DNA from: Marsupella aquatica | Lineage: Eukaryota > Marchantiophyta | DNA length: 64,000 bases | Direction: 5' to 3' | NCBI GenBank assembly: GCA_973895155.1 | Contig: OZ316899.1 | Span: 15,376,001-15,440,000, forward strand | Part shown: in pieces, positions 11,815 to 23,122 of the stretch | Layout of the letters: every line of letters starts with the position of its first letter | Position numbering within the stretch: the first letter of the stretch is position 1 | Position numbers and translations under genes: made by a program | The notes under the pieces: generated by a model | The model's database searches: none | Seen by the model: the letters and a program-made list of their open reading frames with translations, nothing else | What the model was told of the DNA's origin: nothing

Positions 11815-11828
11815 TAGCGATGTCTCTG
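11815..11828. repeat. TAGCGA palindrome copy downstream of the transposase
   Basis: TAGCGA-TG-TCTCTG, two mismatches in the right arm. Confidence 0.65.
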
Positions 11829-11983
11829 GCATTAAACCCGTAAAGTAAAGTTTTAGGTTTCCCGTAAACGGTTTCTTTTTGACCAAGTTCTACATAACGT
11901 AGAGTTCAATAACTCATGTATTTTAATTGTTTTTGGGATATACATTCGAGAAAACAAACCATTTTAGTCACGCATAGTTTTAC

Positions 11984-11997
11984 TAGCGATGTCGCTA
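11984..11997. repeat. TAGCGA palindrome copy at the element's right end
   Basis: TAGCGA-TG-TCGCTA, perfect, followed by GCAAAA. Reading inward from 12004 this repeats the TTTTGCTAGCGA of the left end. Confidence 0.85.
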
Positions 11998-12004
11998 GCA
12001 AAAC

Positions 12005-12438
12005 TAGTACTGTAAGTCCAAACATTGCAGTCGGCAGTCTTCTCAAGAAGTTATTTCAAAATGAACAAAGATGTTCTCCCTTACAACTGTGTTGGACATT
12101 GAGTGTCGAAGAACTTTTTCGGATCCCAGATCTACGAAATAGACACAGTCGGGCTTAGGTTGTTGTTGCTTTTTGCGATAGTTAGGCCACAATAATAAGG
12201 GAGTATTTTATATAGGTAGAGTGGGTAGTGATACCCATGAGTTGAAAGGGATGTGGGGGTGTTAGGGAATTTTTCTAAGTAATGTGTGGGGCTAGGTAGG
12301 GATTATTATTCATTAAGTAATGTGGGGGATTTGGTAGGGATTAACTTTTAAAATAATGTATTTCAAGTAATGGGGGGTTTCAATTTTATTCTCATTTGTC
12401 GGGGAGGGGGGTTAATTATTATCTTGAGTATGGTGCAG
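12005..12438. other. Intergenic or intron sequence upstream of the Gly-rich gene
   Basis: No gene seen. The stretch becomes GT-rich with runs such as TAATGTGGGG from 12.2 kb and ends at a splice acceptor (GTGCAG) at 12436-12438. Confidence 0.4.
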
Positions 12439-12999
12439 GAGCAAGAGCATGGACGCCCAATCTTGCCGCCCGAGAGAGAGTTGGCTAAGAAATTTGGAAC
12501 GCGGGCTCTGAAGCTTCACATGCAGGACGAGTTGGGGTCGGTAAGTATATGCACAATTGAAAACCATATTTCTAACCTTTGAATGCAACATGGTTATAAT
12601 CACTCCCTTGTAGGTCATTTGCAACACTAACACTTGGGTTGATGGTTGCTTACATGTATGTAGGAGTCAAATGAGGAGTCTGAGGGTTTGGACTCAGCCG
12701 AGGAGGGTTTGGGGGCCTCAGATTCAGAGTCTGAGGCTGAGGAGGGGAGTGTGGCACCCACCCCTGTTCGCTTGATTGGCGGCGCATCCCGAGGGACTCA
12801 AGGTAGTCATTCCAGACGGAGGACTGGTGGTGATGTAGGTGGCTGTAGAGCAGCAGGAGGTAGTGGGGGTGCTACAACTGCTGGAGGTGGTGTTGGGACA
12901 GGTGGTAGTGGGCGCCGGGGAGGTTTTGATTGATCTGCAGGTGCTGGTGGGCAGGGTAGTACTGGGGCCCATAGTGGTTCTCATAGGCCCGGGTCTGGT

Positions 13000-15356
13000 T
13001 GTCACGCGATTGACATGGGTCTTAACACCAAAGACGTCACTATGGGTGCCAAAACCATCTCCTTGTACCTGAGGATCACGAAGGGATGTTGTGAAGGCCG
13101 GTAAACACCAATTTATGCCCTTAACACCAGACTATCATAGCAAAGCTCTATCACACATCACCCAAGCTCAATCCCAAGGAACCAAGGTTGGGGATCAGAT
13201 CTGCGCTCATGATAGTTCTGGTGAGAAGGGGTCTTCATATCGGGCCCGTACACACAGGGCCTAGCGCTACGGTGCGCATAGGTCTATACGTATGCTTACT
13301 GTCATAGGTATGTTTCTATTCCGCCGCCGGAATGTACCCATAAACCAGTGACTCCTGACTGATTCCCAGCTTAGGGACTTCTAAGCCATTGCCCCACCAC
13401 TCTGCCATTCCACTCTCAGCAATCAGAGCTGTGACAGCCCTCACCCAACCCACTTCAATGCACCCGGTACACCTCTCAGTGGCGCTGCTAGTCTCATCAT
13501 ACACTCAGATTGCCTCACACACACACACACATCCATGAGAGAAATGAGGCCTGAAAGAAAAACTCAATTGGATTCAAAGATGTGCACAATAGTTCACTGA
13601 GAACACTTGATCCGAACACTAGGCCCGAAGGCTGTCTCCTCCAGATTGCGACGTGCTTGCCCTGCAAGCCCCGTGCTTGCCATGCAAGCTCAATCCTGAA
13701 CTCAACCTCCTTCACTGCACTTCATTCTTGGGGGCACATACAGATCTCACACCTCCAATTCAGAACGTCAAGTTACGCATGCATAGTTGACTCGACTTCA
13801 AAGCTGGTACCAGGCCTAACGGCGATCTACCCCAGACTGCAATGAGGCCCGGCCTCACGCTTGCCCTGCAAGCTCAGCTCTGGCCATAGATCCCTTAGTG
13901 CTCTCCACCAGACAAAGGCCGGGACTCCCCATGGGTCACGTAGCCTTGCCAGACTGAACTGTAAATGCTCCTCCTGCTGCCCCTTACTCAGTACCTCAGC
14001 CTCCCTAATGTGCCCACTGCAAATCGAATTGAAATCCTCCCCACAGTTTACAATCACCAATACATCACCTATCACCAAGGCTCTGTATCGGGGGAAAAGA
14101 ACCCAGTTGTGCTGCCCACTAGAAAGAGCCACAATCCAGCTCGCAAACCTAGCAACCCGTTGTTGTGAAGCTTGGCTGATTACTCCCTGAGTAATAGCAC
14201 AACCAAGCTCTCCCCAACACGCAGCGTCCAAGTCCAGCCTTGCTTGCACAGAGCTCCTCCCCGCTGCTCAGTCTAAGTGAGATCACACAACTGAAGTCCC
14301 CCCCCCTCTCTACCGGGGGGGCTGCTCTATATACTCTCATACTGAGCCCAAATGGCTGGGTACTACGCTGCTGGAGCCCCATCCCAGCCCTAACAGAGCC
14401 GCCACTATCTCTAACTACTGAACCCTAACTCGCCATTTTATTTCTATCTCGAATTGGCTATGTACTTCGGATTTGGCCCTCCTCCATGGTTTTTGCGAGC
14501 TTACGCCTCCTCTCCCGATTTCTGTATTCAACCATTTGCTGCGTGGATAGCAGCGTTTGAAGCGGCTTGAGCTCCTCTTTCCAATGAGGTCAATTATAGC
14601 CGATTTGGTCAAATACACAGAGAGTTATGCCCCCGCAACCGAGAGGGGGTACTCACTGCTGCGCTAACCCGAGTTACATAGCTAACCCGAGTTCGGCTAA
14701 CCTAGCTATCCTATCTAACCCGAGTAGAGCTAACCCGTGGTCTCGGGTTAGGCCGCTACCCGCTATCCGCTATCCGCTAACCTAGCCTAAGCTGAGCCCG
14801 AACCCGAGCTTACCTATGCTAACCTGAGCCCGAGTTTAGGCTAACCCGAGTTCAATCTAATCCGAACCTAGGTTAAGCCTAAGCTGAAGCTGTGCTGACC
14901 TGAGCTAAGCTGAAGCCGTGCTCACCTGAGCTAAGCTGAAGCCGTGCTTACCTGAGCTAAGCTGAAGCCGTGCTTACATAATCTAAGCCGTGGTCGAGCT
15001 TGGGTTAACCCGAATCTGAAGCCGAATCCGCTAATTCTGGCCATAAGTTAACCCGTCACACTAATCAGACCGTATCTCTCTTAATACACCTCCGTTTCCC
15101 GAGTGTTTTATATCGATTTTACTCGCCTTGACCAGATCTTTCCAATGCTCTTTACAGATCCGGATTTGGTGACATATTGAAAGAAATATGGTCGTCGACC
15201 ACCCGCGACATAGTTTTTATTTCCCTACTCTTAACGCCATGATTGCCCTTATTCTTGCCATCTTGCTAATTGTTATGTAATATCAATAGCTACTCCTTGC
15301 ATACAGCAACCTACTTAATCAGATTACAAAATAAGGACCATGTCATTGGCGTCACA
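13000..15356 (-). mobile_element. Solo LTR, 2.36 kb, with 5-bp target duplication CTGGT
   Basis: The element begins TGTCACGC and ends GCGTCACA on the plus strand and is flanked on both sides by CTGGT (12995-12999 and 15357-15361), the mark of an LTR insertion followed by LTR-LTR recombination. Read on the minus strand it starts TGTGACGC, like the 4-kb gypsy LTRs at 28.8, 39.2 and 50.5 kb. It shares with them two internal blocks, one around 13.31-13.40 kb (TTCCGCCGCCGGAA...TTCTAAGCC) and one near 14.29 kb (C-run followed by CTCTACCGGGG). It lacks their reading frame and is 1.6 kb shorter. Confidence 0.88.
14892..14990. repeat. Tandem 26-bp repeat within the solo LTR
   Basis: Three near-identical 26-bp units (core CTGAGCTAAGCTGAAGCC) and a partial fourth. 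Just upstream, 14.65-14.88 kb is dense in CTAACCCGAG words. Confidence 0.8.
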
Positions 15357-15849
15357 CTGGTGGGGGGGGTTGGTAGTGGGCCCCATGGTGGTTCTCACCG
15401 CCATTCAGGGGTTGTTGGCGGAATGGTTCTCGCCGTTCAGGGGCTAGTGGTGGAGGGGCAAGTGGGGGTGGGAGCACTGCTGTGGTCATTCAGGGGCCAA
15501 CAGGGTGAGTGGGACTGGAGTTGGTGGCATTGGTGATGGGACTCCATCTCATCAGTCAGGGGCTAGTGGAGGTGCAGGGTCTCACCACTCTACAGCCCAA
15601 GGGGGTAGTGGAAGTGTATCATTTCATACTTGCTCCGATGCTGGGGGTGTTGCAGTGCCTTCTCATGACTTAGAAGGTGATGTTGGTGACGTTGGTACCC
15701 CGATAGCTCCAAGCACCACAGCTGCAACTGGATCTCATGCTGTCATTGATAGGGTCCTAGGGTTAGTGCCAGATGCCACTCCCCGACCAGAGAGGTATCG
15801 CCCTCGTGCCAAGAAGAGGAAGGGACGACATGCACCAACATATGGATAG

Positions 15850-16621
15850 GCCAGGTAGCTTAGCATAGGACCATTTGTAGGTAGGCCGCGATGCCATGCA
15901 GGTTGAGATGGATTATACACTTGTACATGTAAAGGTTGTACTTTCCATGCTAGAGGAAGCCATCCTCTTTTGTATATATAATGGCAGGGGTTTTCCCCCT
16001 TTTGAGTCTCACTACCATTCTTGCTACCCATGCTCACTTCCATGCATCCCAACATTGTAACCCCCACACCCCCAAAATTAATAATCAGAAATTTTACCCC
16101 ATCAATTATCCGATACTCCTCCGATCTTAAAACTATCGAAATGTCCAATTCTCTAAAACTTGGAATTTGCCATCCCCAGAGAATCAATCTTTCCGATACC
16201 CTCGGTTACGGTCTTTCCGATACTTCTACTAACGGTATTTCCGATATTTCTAACGACGGTATTTTTGATCCTCTTATTTACGGTCTTTGCATAACCTTTT
16301 GGTACGCAATATGCGATATTCAGAGTTACCCAAATTCCAATTCTTTACGTATCGGAAGTGTATCGGAAACACTTGGCTTTTGGGCCGCCTCCCCTCTTCC
16401 ATTTCCGATTTTATTAACATCGGATGGCTGTTTTTCCGTTATTGTCGAGTACGCAAAGTGCGTTAATTTTAGTATTGCAAAGTCCGATTATCTTCCGATT
16501 GTCGTTATCCGATGGGTTGAGTATCGGAATTTGCGATACGTTTAGAGTCGGATGAGATGTTTTTCTTGGAAAAAATTTACAAAGGGATCCGAAGGTGTTT
16601 GTATCAGAAATTGGCCTCATA
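15850..16621. other. Intergenic with CCGATA-rich repeat
   Basis: No gene is convincing. A weak plus-strand frame (16021-16545) reflects a degenerate repeat of exact 24-base period starting at 16188, 16212, 16236, 16260 and 16284 (TCTTTCCGATAC-type units). The rest is rich in TATCGGA words. Confidence 0.5.
16188..16290. repeat. Degenerate 24-bp tandem repeat
   Basis: Units begin every 24 bases with TYTTTCCGATA and end in ACGG; four full units and a partial fifth. Confidence 0.7.
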
Positions 16622-18231
16622 ATGTACTAGTGGAGCAGGCTAGGCAAGGGTTCTTCATAGCTATTGGATGTACTGTCTGTGGTATGCCTCGGGTGTCTCT
16701 CAGTATTCACTGGAACATTGTGGTCCTAGGGTGGCCGAGCCTCCTGTGCCATATATCTGTAATGGTTTCCTTATGTGGTTCTGTATGGTAGGTATGGGCT
16801 TTGGTGATATAGAATCCCAGTGGGAGGGCTGTAAACGTTTCCTTTATCCCCGTTTGTTTGGGTGTATTTGAGGTAATGTGCAAGACTTCCCTATTGTTCT
16901 CTATGCCCGTCTGTATATGTAAGTTATTTGCTCTAATGTATTTAAAGCTCAAGAGGTTTCTCGTTGCCCTTGGGGCATAGATAGCCGATTGAATGTATAT
17001 AACTATGCCTCTGGGCAGGATGATTGTTGCGGGTCCAGAGCCTTCCTCGATCTAGTGCTGGTCCATTATGGTCGTTATCTTGCGTTGTGATGGTGTAATA
17101 TATTTGAAGTATACTTTGTTTCGTAATATTGAGTGCAAGGTACCACTGTCTACAATGCAGTGGTTTAGTTTGTTTATTGGTGGTTGGCTTCCCAAAGTGA
17201 TCGTATGTATTTCTGGTAATATTTCCGTTGATTCAAAAAAGGTGCCATATGTTTATGATTCGTTTGCAGTAAGGCTTTTCTTGTATAGATCTACCAAGTG
17301 TGCTGGGGCTCTACATGTTCTTTGTGTGTGCCCTTTAGTGCCACAGCGGAAACAAATTGGTGGGTTTTCAGCGTTATCTGATTGTGATCGTTGGCTGCTG
17401 TTGTTGCGTTACCAGGTAGGTCTCTAGTTGTATGGGCAGGGTCGTCCGTAGCCTCCTCCCCGGGATCCATTGTTGCTACCGCCTCGTCGAGGGCCACCTC
17501 CCCGACCTCTTAATGGTCCTCGTCCTCTGAATGATCCACGGCCTCTGGAGTTGCCTCTTAAACTTCCTCTGCCTCGGGGGTAAGTTCCTTGTTCTCGATT
17601 TGGGGCGTTGTAGTGCGCTTCTGATGGTGGCTGAGGTGGGAGAGTTCTTGGGGGTCGTTGTTGGGTATTTTGTAGGAGAAGTAGTTGGTGCTTCTTGGCT
17701 ATTAGCATGTTTGCTATTAGCTCCGAGTATTGGTAAACTGCATATTCCTGTATTGCATTGATAGGACAAGATTGGGTGAATGAAGTGTCGACAGAGTTTT
17801 CCCAATTTGTTCCTCATTAGTGACTGGTTGGCCGCAGATTGCCAACTGCACCACTATCCGGAAAAGCTCGCTGTTGTAATCGGCAATGGACTTATGATCT
17901 TGTACGCGGAGGTTCACCCAGTCATGCTTGGCTGCTGGCAAGAAAATCGTCCGTGTGTGGTCAAATCTGGAAAGGAGTTCTTCCCATAGAACCCGGGGGT
18001 TGAATTCATTCATGTATTGTCTCTTGAGTGAATCCGCTAGGTGGTGCCGGACTAGAATGAGAGCTTTGGCTTTTTGCTGTAGCGTTGGGCCGTATCCGTT
18101 ATGACTGTATCCTTAAGGTCCTTGGCGGCCAGGTGTGCCTCCACATCGAGGGACCAAGAGAGATAGTTTGATCCGTCGATGTGCAGAGCCTAGAACAGTA
18201 ATTTCTTGATTGAGTTTGCGGATGTCGACAT
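16622..18231 (-). pseudogene. Truncated Ty1/copia element: gag, protease, pre-integrase
   Basis: Reading on minus from an ATG near 18231, the order matches copia Gag-Pol. First comes a gag start (DGSNYLSWSLDVEAHL, near 18.17 kb) with a TAG a few codons earlier. A gag body follows (18013-17717; YNSELFRIVVQLAICG...). Next are an Arg/Gly-rich segment (17.7-17.4 kb) and a zinc knuckle (CFRCGTKGH) near 17.35 kb. A retropepsin active site VDSGTLHSI lies near 17.13 kb. The pre-integrase domain has WHRRLGHP (near 16.73 kb) and a CxxC (CLACSTS) near 16.64 kb. Frames shift several times and everything beyond the start of integrase is missing, so this copy cannot transpose. Confidence 0.75.
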
Positions 18232-18742
18232 GCTCCAATATAAGTTTAATAAAGTTGCAATTTGCAATCCCCTATTCTGCGCAAGAACTTCGCTCTTGGT
18301 CGTCCCTCTTTGTCAGTTCCCCCCTCATCGGATTGCTACTTCCGATCGTCCGAATTGTGGATCGTCCAAATTGTGGATCAGAAAGAGAAATGTTGTCCAC
18401 TGTCCCTTTGGCTGACGAATTGATCGGGAGGAAAAAAAATGTGTGGAGCGCATTGTGTTGATAACGTGTTTTGTTCTCCATAGAATCAATCCTTCCATTC
18501 CATCTCCGAGGTGTTACATAGTGTGTCCCTAAGGACTTGGTAGTTAGGCAGTTATTCCTGCCCCGAGTAGAGTAGACATAACCTTGGGTTATACTAGGTC
18601 TAACTAGGGTTATAACAACAACTACTATTTATAAGGTTTTTTCTACTTTTGGTTTTTCACCAAGTAGCATACTGATCTGAAAGGTATTTACAAAGAATAC
18701 TACGAGTATGAGCTGAAAAAGCTTCATTGTCTCGTTTGATCT
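18232..18742. other. Region between two copia remnants
   Basis: No gene. It probably holds the leader of the copia remnant on its left and unassigned AT-rich sequence; no LTR pair could be delimited. Confidence 0.4.
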
Positions 18743-20499
18743 CTACACAACATGCAAATTCCAAGTTACCCCATCTACTTGCCTCACAAGTACCAAAATA
18801 AGTGTTAAACCACAGGTCTCCTGAAGGACACCATTAGCAGAACTCCATCGATGGCCATTTGCTTCTAAAACTCCAAGTATGAGATTTTTCATCATGTTGG
18901 GAATATGTCTCACATTCCTCAACGTTCTCACAGCACCATCAAACATCTGAAATCTTACAGATCCAAGTCCAACAACTTGACATGGGATTCCATTTCCCAT
19001 CAACACTGACCCGTTGGAAACCGTGTAAGAACTAAAAAACTCTCTCCTAGAGCAAATATGAAAAGTACATGCACGATCTAGAATCCAGTCATCACTACCT
19101 GGATTTGACACTACGTTGAGAGCATAACCTTGGCATCACAATATGTCATCATCATCGAGTAAATCTACCTCATGCAAGCTCGATGTCGCGTTAGCAGATG
19201 CAATAGGGTTCTTTACTCGACAATCCCTTTTCATGTGGCCAGACTTGCCACAATTCCAACATGCAAGAGGCTTCCTCTCTTGCGATTTCCCTTTGGATTT
19301 AGATCTCCCCCGTGATGTAGATCTAAATCTGTTCTGCCCATTTGTGCGTTGCGCTACTCTTCCACGGTTCACGTTCAGCGTAGTGCTAGAAGAAGATGTT
19401 GTCTGTGATTGACCCAGCTTCTTCTGAGCATCATCAAACAGTAAAGAGCTCACCACCTCATTATACAAAATGGACTTCAGATCTCTGTACAAGAGCATCT
19501 GTTTCAAGCCCTGACATGACGGCGGTAAGGAGCTTAGCAAAAGCAAGGCCTTATCCTCATCTTCAACTCCTTTTCCCAGGTTTGACAGATCCACCGCTAG
19601 ATTGTCAAACTCATCCAGGTGATCCTGCATCTTGCTCCCTTTCTTGAGCCTGAGGCTCATCAAGAGAGACTTCTTGTACAGTCGGTCAGACGCATCTTCT
19701 CGGTAGTACTTCTCTCTTAGAGCCTTGAACAGTGACGCGCAATTCGCATAATCATCCAATTGCTTGATGATTTGCGGCTTGAGATATAGCATCACTGCAT
19801 TGACAGCAATCACCTGCTCCTGTCTCCATTGCTTCACAGAAATCTCCTCCTCTCCATCATACTGCTCTCGCGAAGAAAGCAGATGAGCTAAGCCCATGGC
19901 CGGGTATGGCACGCGTGACAATAAACAGGAAATAGGTTTACTGGTACCAGGAAAATTTTTCCTGTTACCAGCAAAAAGTTATTGTTACCAGGAAAAATAA
20001 CCATGTCAAAATATTTTCTAAAAATTGAATATTTTCTGAAAATTGAATTTTATTTTTTATTTCCCCCCCCCCCAAAATGGTTTTTTTCCCCAAAAAAATT
20101 TTCAAAAAATTTTCAAAAAATTACCACTCATTTCCCTGTTACCAGTTTCTGATTTCTGTTACTGTTTGCTGTTTCCTGTTGTTTGTAAATACCCCCCATG
20201 GCCCTAAGGGCACCCTTCACTTGCTTCTCCCATAGCAAGTAATCAGTACGACCATCGTACTTCTCCACCTCAAACTTCACTCCAAATCTAGCCATCTCCC
20301 TCTTCTTCCCTACTACCAACAGCTTTGGTAATAGTACAGCTTCCTCCACTGCACGCCGCACCGGTGATTGTACCGGTGATACTAGTTCTTCCTCAAACGG
20401 TAGCAGCTCCTCCTCAGACTCTTCGTCTAATCGTCGCGATCCTGAAACTCCACCGACGCCAATTTTTCCAGTATCCTCCGAGTCACTCATATGAAACAA
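18743..20499 (-). pseudogene. Second Ty1/copia remnant: gag and protease start
   Basis: The gag start lies at 20499-20128, with FEVEKYDGRTDYLLWEKQVK typical of copia Gag. The frame is then broken by about 200 bp of low-complexity sequence and resumes at 19921-19136 with a UBN2-type gag body, a basic segment and a CCHC knuckle (CWNCGKSGHMKRDC). The protease start (19111-18743) reads WILDRACTFHICSRREFF, where the active-site triad expected as D-S/T-G/A is D-R-A, so it is probably inactive. The rest of pol is absent. It may belong with the LTR and primer site at 24.4-24.8 kb, the leader being split by the solo LTR at 20.7-23.1 kb. Confidence 0.75.
19922..20160. repeat. Low-complexity insertion in copia gag
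   Basis: A/T-rich sequence with repeated GTTACCAGGAAAA words and homopolymer runs of C, T and A interrupts the gag frame. Confidence 0.6.
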
Positions 20500-20713
20500 T
20501 CACAAAAAAATGTCTTTTTTCAAAACTTCTCATAAAACTCAAAACTCAACACCACCGCGTAGCCCACGAAGCTAGGAGTCCAATAGTGAAAGCCAAAATA
20601 TAAATCAAAATTTGACAGAAAAGTTATTCAAATTTTGGTCGGGGTGGGTAAAATCTTGGGAAACTCCCCCGTTTTGACCACCTCGGAGAATAACCAAAAT
20701 AGCCAGTACAACC

Positions 20714-23117
20714 TGTGATGCCTAGCCAGGAATTACTAGGCCAGTTTAAATGATAAAATAAGGAGTAAACCCTGGAAACACATTAGTGTAGTAGCAAAAA
20801 GATGGAAAATATAAACAATTAAGGGTGGCTATGGAACCCGAGCCGAGGCCGGAAGTAAAAACGTCGGGGGAGGGAACACAATTAGGGTTAGGGCGCACTA
20901 AGTGCCGGTGGCTATAGGTAACTAACGGGAAGGAAGACCAGACAGGGAGGGGTAAGGATCGATCACAAGAAATGGCGGCTCATTTGCAAGCACAAACTAA
21001 GCAGACGACTACGGGAGGCCAACTACTGTCCGCTGCTCAGGCAAGCACTCGACGTGGAACATGAGCTAAACATCATGCAGGGGCAATTGGATACCACGCA
21101 GTCTGATAATCAGATTATCAAGGATAAACTGACTCGGACCCAAGGAGACTTGGCCGGTGCAATCAAGGAGAAGGAGAAGTGGAAGCGAGAGCTGAGAGAC
21201 GTAGAGGAGGCCCACATAGTAGCCAACAACCGGGCCATGGCGGAGACCCAGAGAAGGGAGAGGGCGTTGAAGAGGGAGCTCGAGTATATCCGCGGAGCCC
21301 TTGAACAGAAGGAGGCCGAGTTAGGAAAATCCTATCAGGCGATCATTGTGCTATGATAGGAGCTTGCATCCCTGACGGCCAGCTTCAAGGCCGACCTCCA
21401 TGAGAAAGACGACCAGCTCGACCAGACTTATTCCAAGATGAATAAAATGGAGTCTGAGGTCGTAACGGAGCTCGACAAGGAGCTAAGAGCAACCCAGGAA
21501 GAGAGGGCTACCTTAAAAACGAAGCTAGAGGAAGCCCAAAGAGAGTTGGAGGAAGCCTAGAAGGAGCTGGAGGAGGTGCGCAAGGACCTGGACTAATTGC
21601 AGGAGGAGTTGGAGGAAAAGCACGCGGAAGATGGAGAACTTACAGCGGCGAGCCGACAACCAAACGGAGCGGTTGAAGAAACAGGCCGCAGTATTTAAGT
21701 GCTTGGCTTCCTCAAGTCCAACTCCAATAGGGGCAACCAAGTTGCCAGGAGTAGATTGGCCAAAGGACAAGCCGAGACACTCGCACCGGTGCCGGAGGTA
21801 AGTGGCAAGGGGAAGGGACCAGCTGCCGAAACAAGGAAGAAGAAAAAGCAAAAACCTTTTGGGTCGGGGAGTAACAGGCTTCTCAAGCCGTCGTGACCAA
21901 GGAGGTAAACCCGGCACCAACCTCAGGCAGGGTCACAGCAGAGGATCCAACTGTCCTACAAGGCAGGGATGGCAAGGGCTAAGCCGGAATGCTCAGTGAT
22001 GAGGCCGGTGTACCAAATCCACCACTAGAATAGGCCGGGGAAGCCTAGCCATATCGGAGGCCATGGCCGATGCTGAGGCCAAAGCCAAGGGTGGACCCAG
22101 TCAGGCCAATGGAGAGTTGACTCGGTCCGGAGCAGGAAATCTGTCAGAGGACGGACCTACGGTAGTAGTTGTGGAGGAAGTGTTGGGGGCGTCCATTGAG
22201 GATCAACCACCACTACCATGATGGTGGTGGAGGGCCGCTCCTTTTAAAGAGGGCGGACGTGGAGGGAGGAGGCGTGAGTGGGCAGGGCGGGCTCAGATCT
22301 CCAAGTTTAGAATTAGGATTAGGACCAGGAGGCGGCCCTGACACTTAGCTTAGTGGGATTGTGGATCCATTGGTAAGAGCAACACTTGTGCTCCTGCCTC
22401 GCTGTACATAGGTAGATTACGGTCAGGTTAGATTAGGCTTACGCTGCAAGGAATTGGGCGGATCCACTGCCAGGTAAGTACCAAAGCAACGGGGGGGGGT
22501 CAAGGCCTTCTTCCTTAGCAAGTTTTTAGTGCAACAGCAAGGCTGGGATCAAGTAGTTGAAGAAGCTCTCGGTTAGTTATGCTGTGACCCTTGTGTATAT
22601 TCATGTTTCCTCATACCTAAGAGATGAAGAGAGTTGGCCTCACGGCTTAGTTTGCAGATCTTGTGTATGAGAAGTACTGTTTGTATGGCAAGTGCATGGT
22701 ATAACTCAGTCAGAAGGAGTCATTTTGCTATTTGTGTGTTGCATTAACTTGTTTGAAGATTGCCCACATCAACCAAGAAGGGAGTAAGCAAGGTAGTAAG
22801 AGTTGGATGTGTCGAGCTGAGAGAGGTCTTAGCGGCTTACCCAAGCCAGTTGGGGATCATTCCGGCGACGGAATCCAAACAATCCTAAAGGAAGACCATG
22901 AGAGGAGGACAAGGGAAGGCATAGAAGAGGCCGACTACGTATCTCATGACCCGATGAAGGATCTGTCCAGTATATGTGTGTAAAATGTTAGTCGAAGGAA
23001 GTTAGCAATGTCACATGCCGCTAAGCCATGAAACCGGCCTCGCCAAGAGCGAAACCTGCGGGAATCGGCTTGTGCAGGGGGGTTTCTTGGGTTCAGGGAG
23101 CCATGGGACGCATCACA
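20714..23117 (+). mobile_element. Solo LTR, 2.40 kb, with target duplication CAACC and coding sequence inside
   Basis: It starts TGTGATGCC and ends GCATCACA and is flanked by CAACC at 20709-20713 and 23118-23122. Its first 300 bp match the sequence at 35395-35700 (TGTGATGCCTAGCCAGGAAT, then similar blocks in the same order), defining one LTR family. A plus-strand coiled-coil frame lies inside. Solo LTRs arise by recombination between the two LTRs of a full element, so the coding sequence must have belonged to the LTR itself. Confidence 0.88.
21054..21900 (+). pseudogene. LTR-encoded coiled-coil protein remnant
   Basis: An open frame of 100 codons (21054-21356) is strongly heptad-like and rich in Glu, Lys, Gln and Leu. 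The coil continues through several stops (21355, 21558, 21594 regions) to about 21.65 kb, then a Lys-rich tail lies near 21.85 kb. Position in the LTR and composition match the C-terminal coiled coil of the long reading frame in the 4-kb gypsy LTRs, but residue identity is low by eye. The amino-terminal half seen in the related LTR at 35.4 kb is missing here. Confidence 0.55.
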
Positions 23118-23122
23118 CAACC

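Larger units (their letters stand above)
2797..12004. mobile_element. Putative MULE-like DNA transposon with ParB-methyltransferase cargo
   Basis: The limits are set by the outermost copies of a palindromic motif found only here. Both proposed ends begin, reading inward, with the same 12 bases TTTTGCTAGCGA (left near 2799, right ending near 12004), a weak terminal inverted repeat. Inside are two divergent spliced genes, a transposase on plus and a ParB-methyltransferase fusion on minus, separated by about 600 bp. I could not find a 9-bp target duplication, so the exact ends are uncertain. A larger element, or a helitron-like element using the terminal hairpin and CTAG, cannot be excluded. Confidence 0.5.
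12439..15849 (+). pseudogene. Gly/Ser-rich gene of unknown function, split by a solo LTR
   Basis: An exon at 12439-12540 (34 codons, phase 0, donor TCG|GTAAGT) joins an exon from 12664 that opens with an acidic SEAEEGS-type stretch and becomes Gly-rich. A TGA at 12931-12933 interrupts it, but the same frame stays Gly/Ser/His-rich up to the LTR insertion at 13000. After the LTR, Gly/Ser-rich coding continues from 15357 and ends at 15849 with a basic tail (RPRAKKRKG) before TAG. I do not recognise the protein. The acidic segment recalls the first exon of the gene at the left edge, so both may come from one repeat-associated family. Any upstream exons were not found. Confidence 0.45.

Noticed and set aside
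11984-12008. Helitron 3' end (hairpin followed by CTAG)
   Set aside because: The hairpin is one of many internal copies, no Rep/helicase was seen, and a DDE transposase is present instead.
12724-13005. Thr/Ser/Pro-rich minus-strand frame opposite the Gly-rich gene
   Set aside because: It is the complement of a Gly-rich coding repeat; splice sites and acidic motif support the plus strand.
16021-16545. A 174-codon plus-strand protein
   Set aside because: Its repeat pattern simply mirrors the 24-base DNA repeat and it has no start context or recognisable domain.
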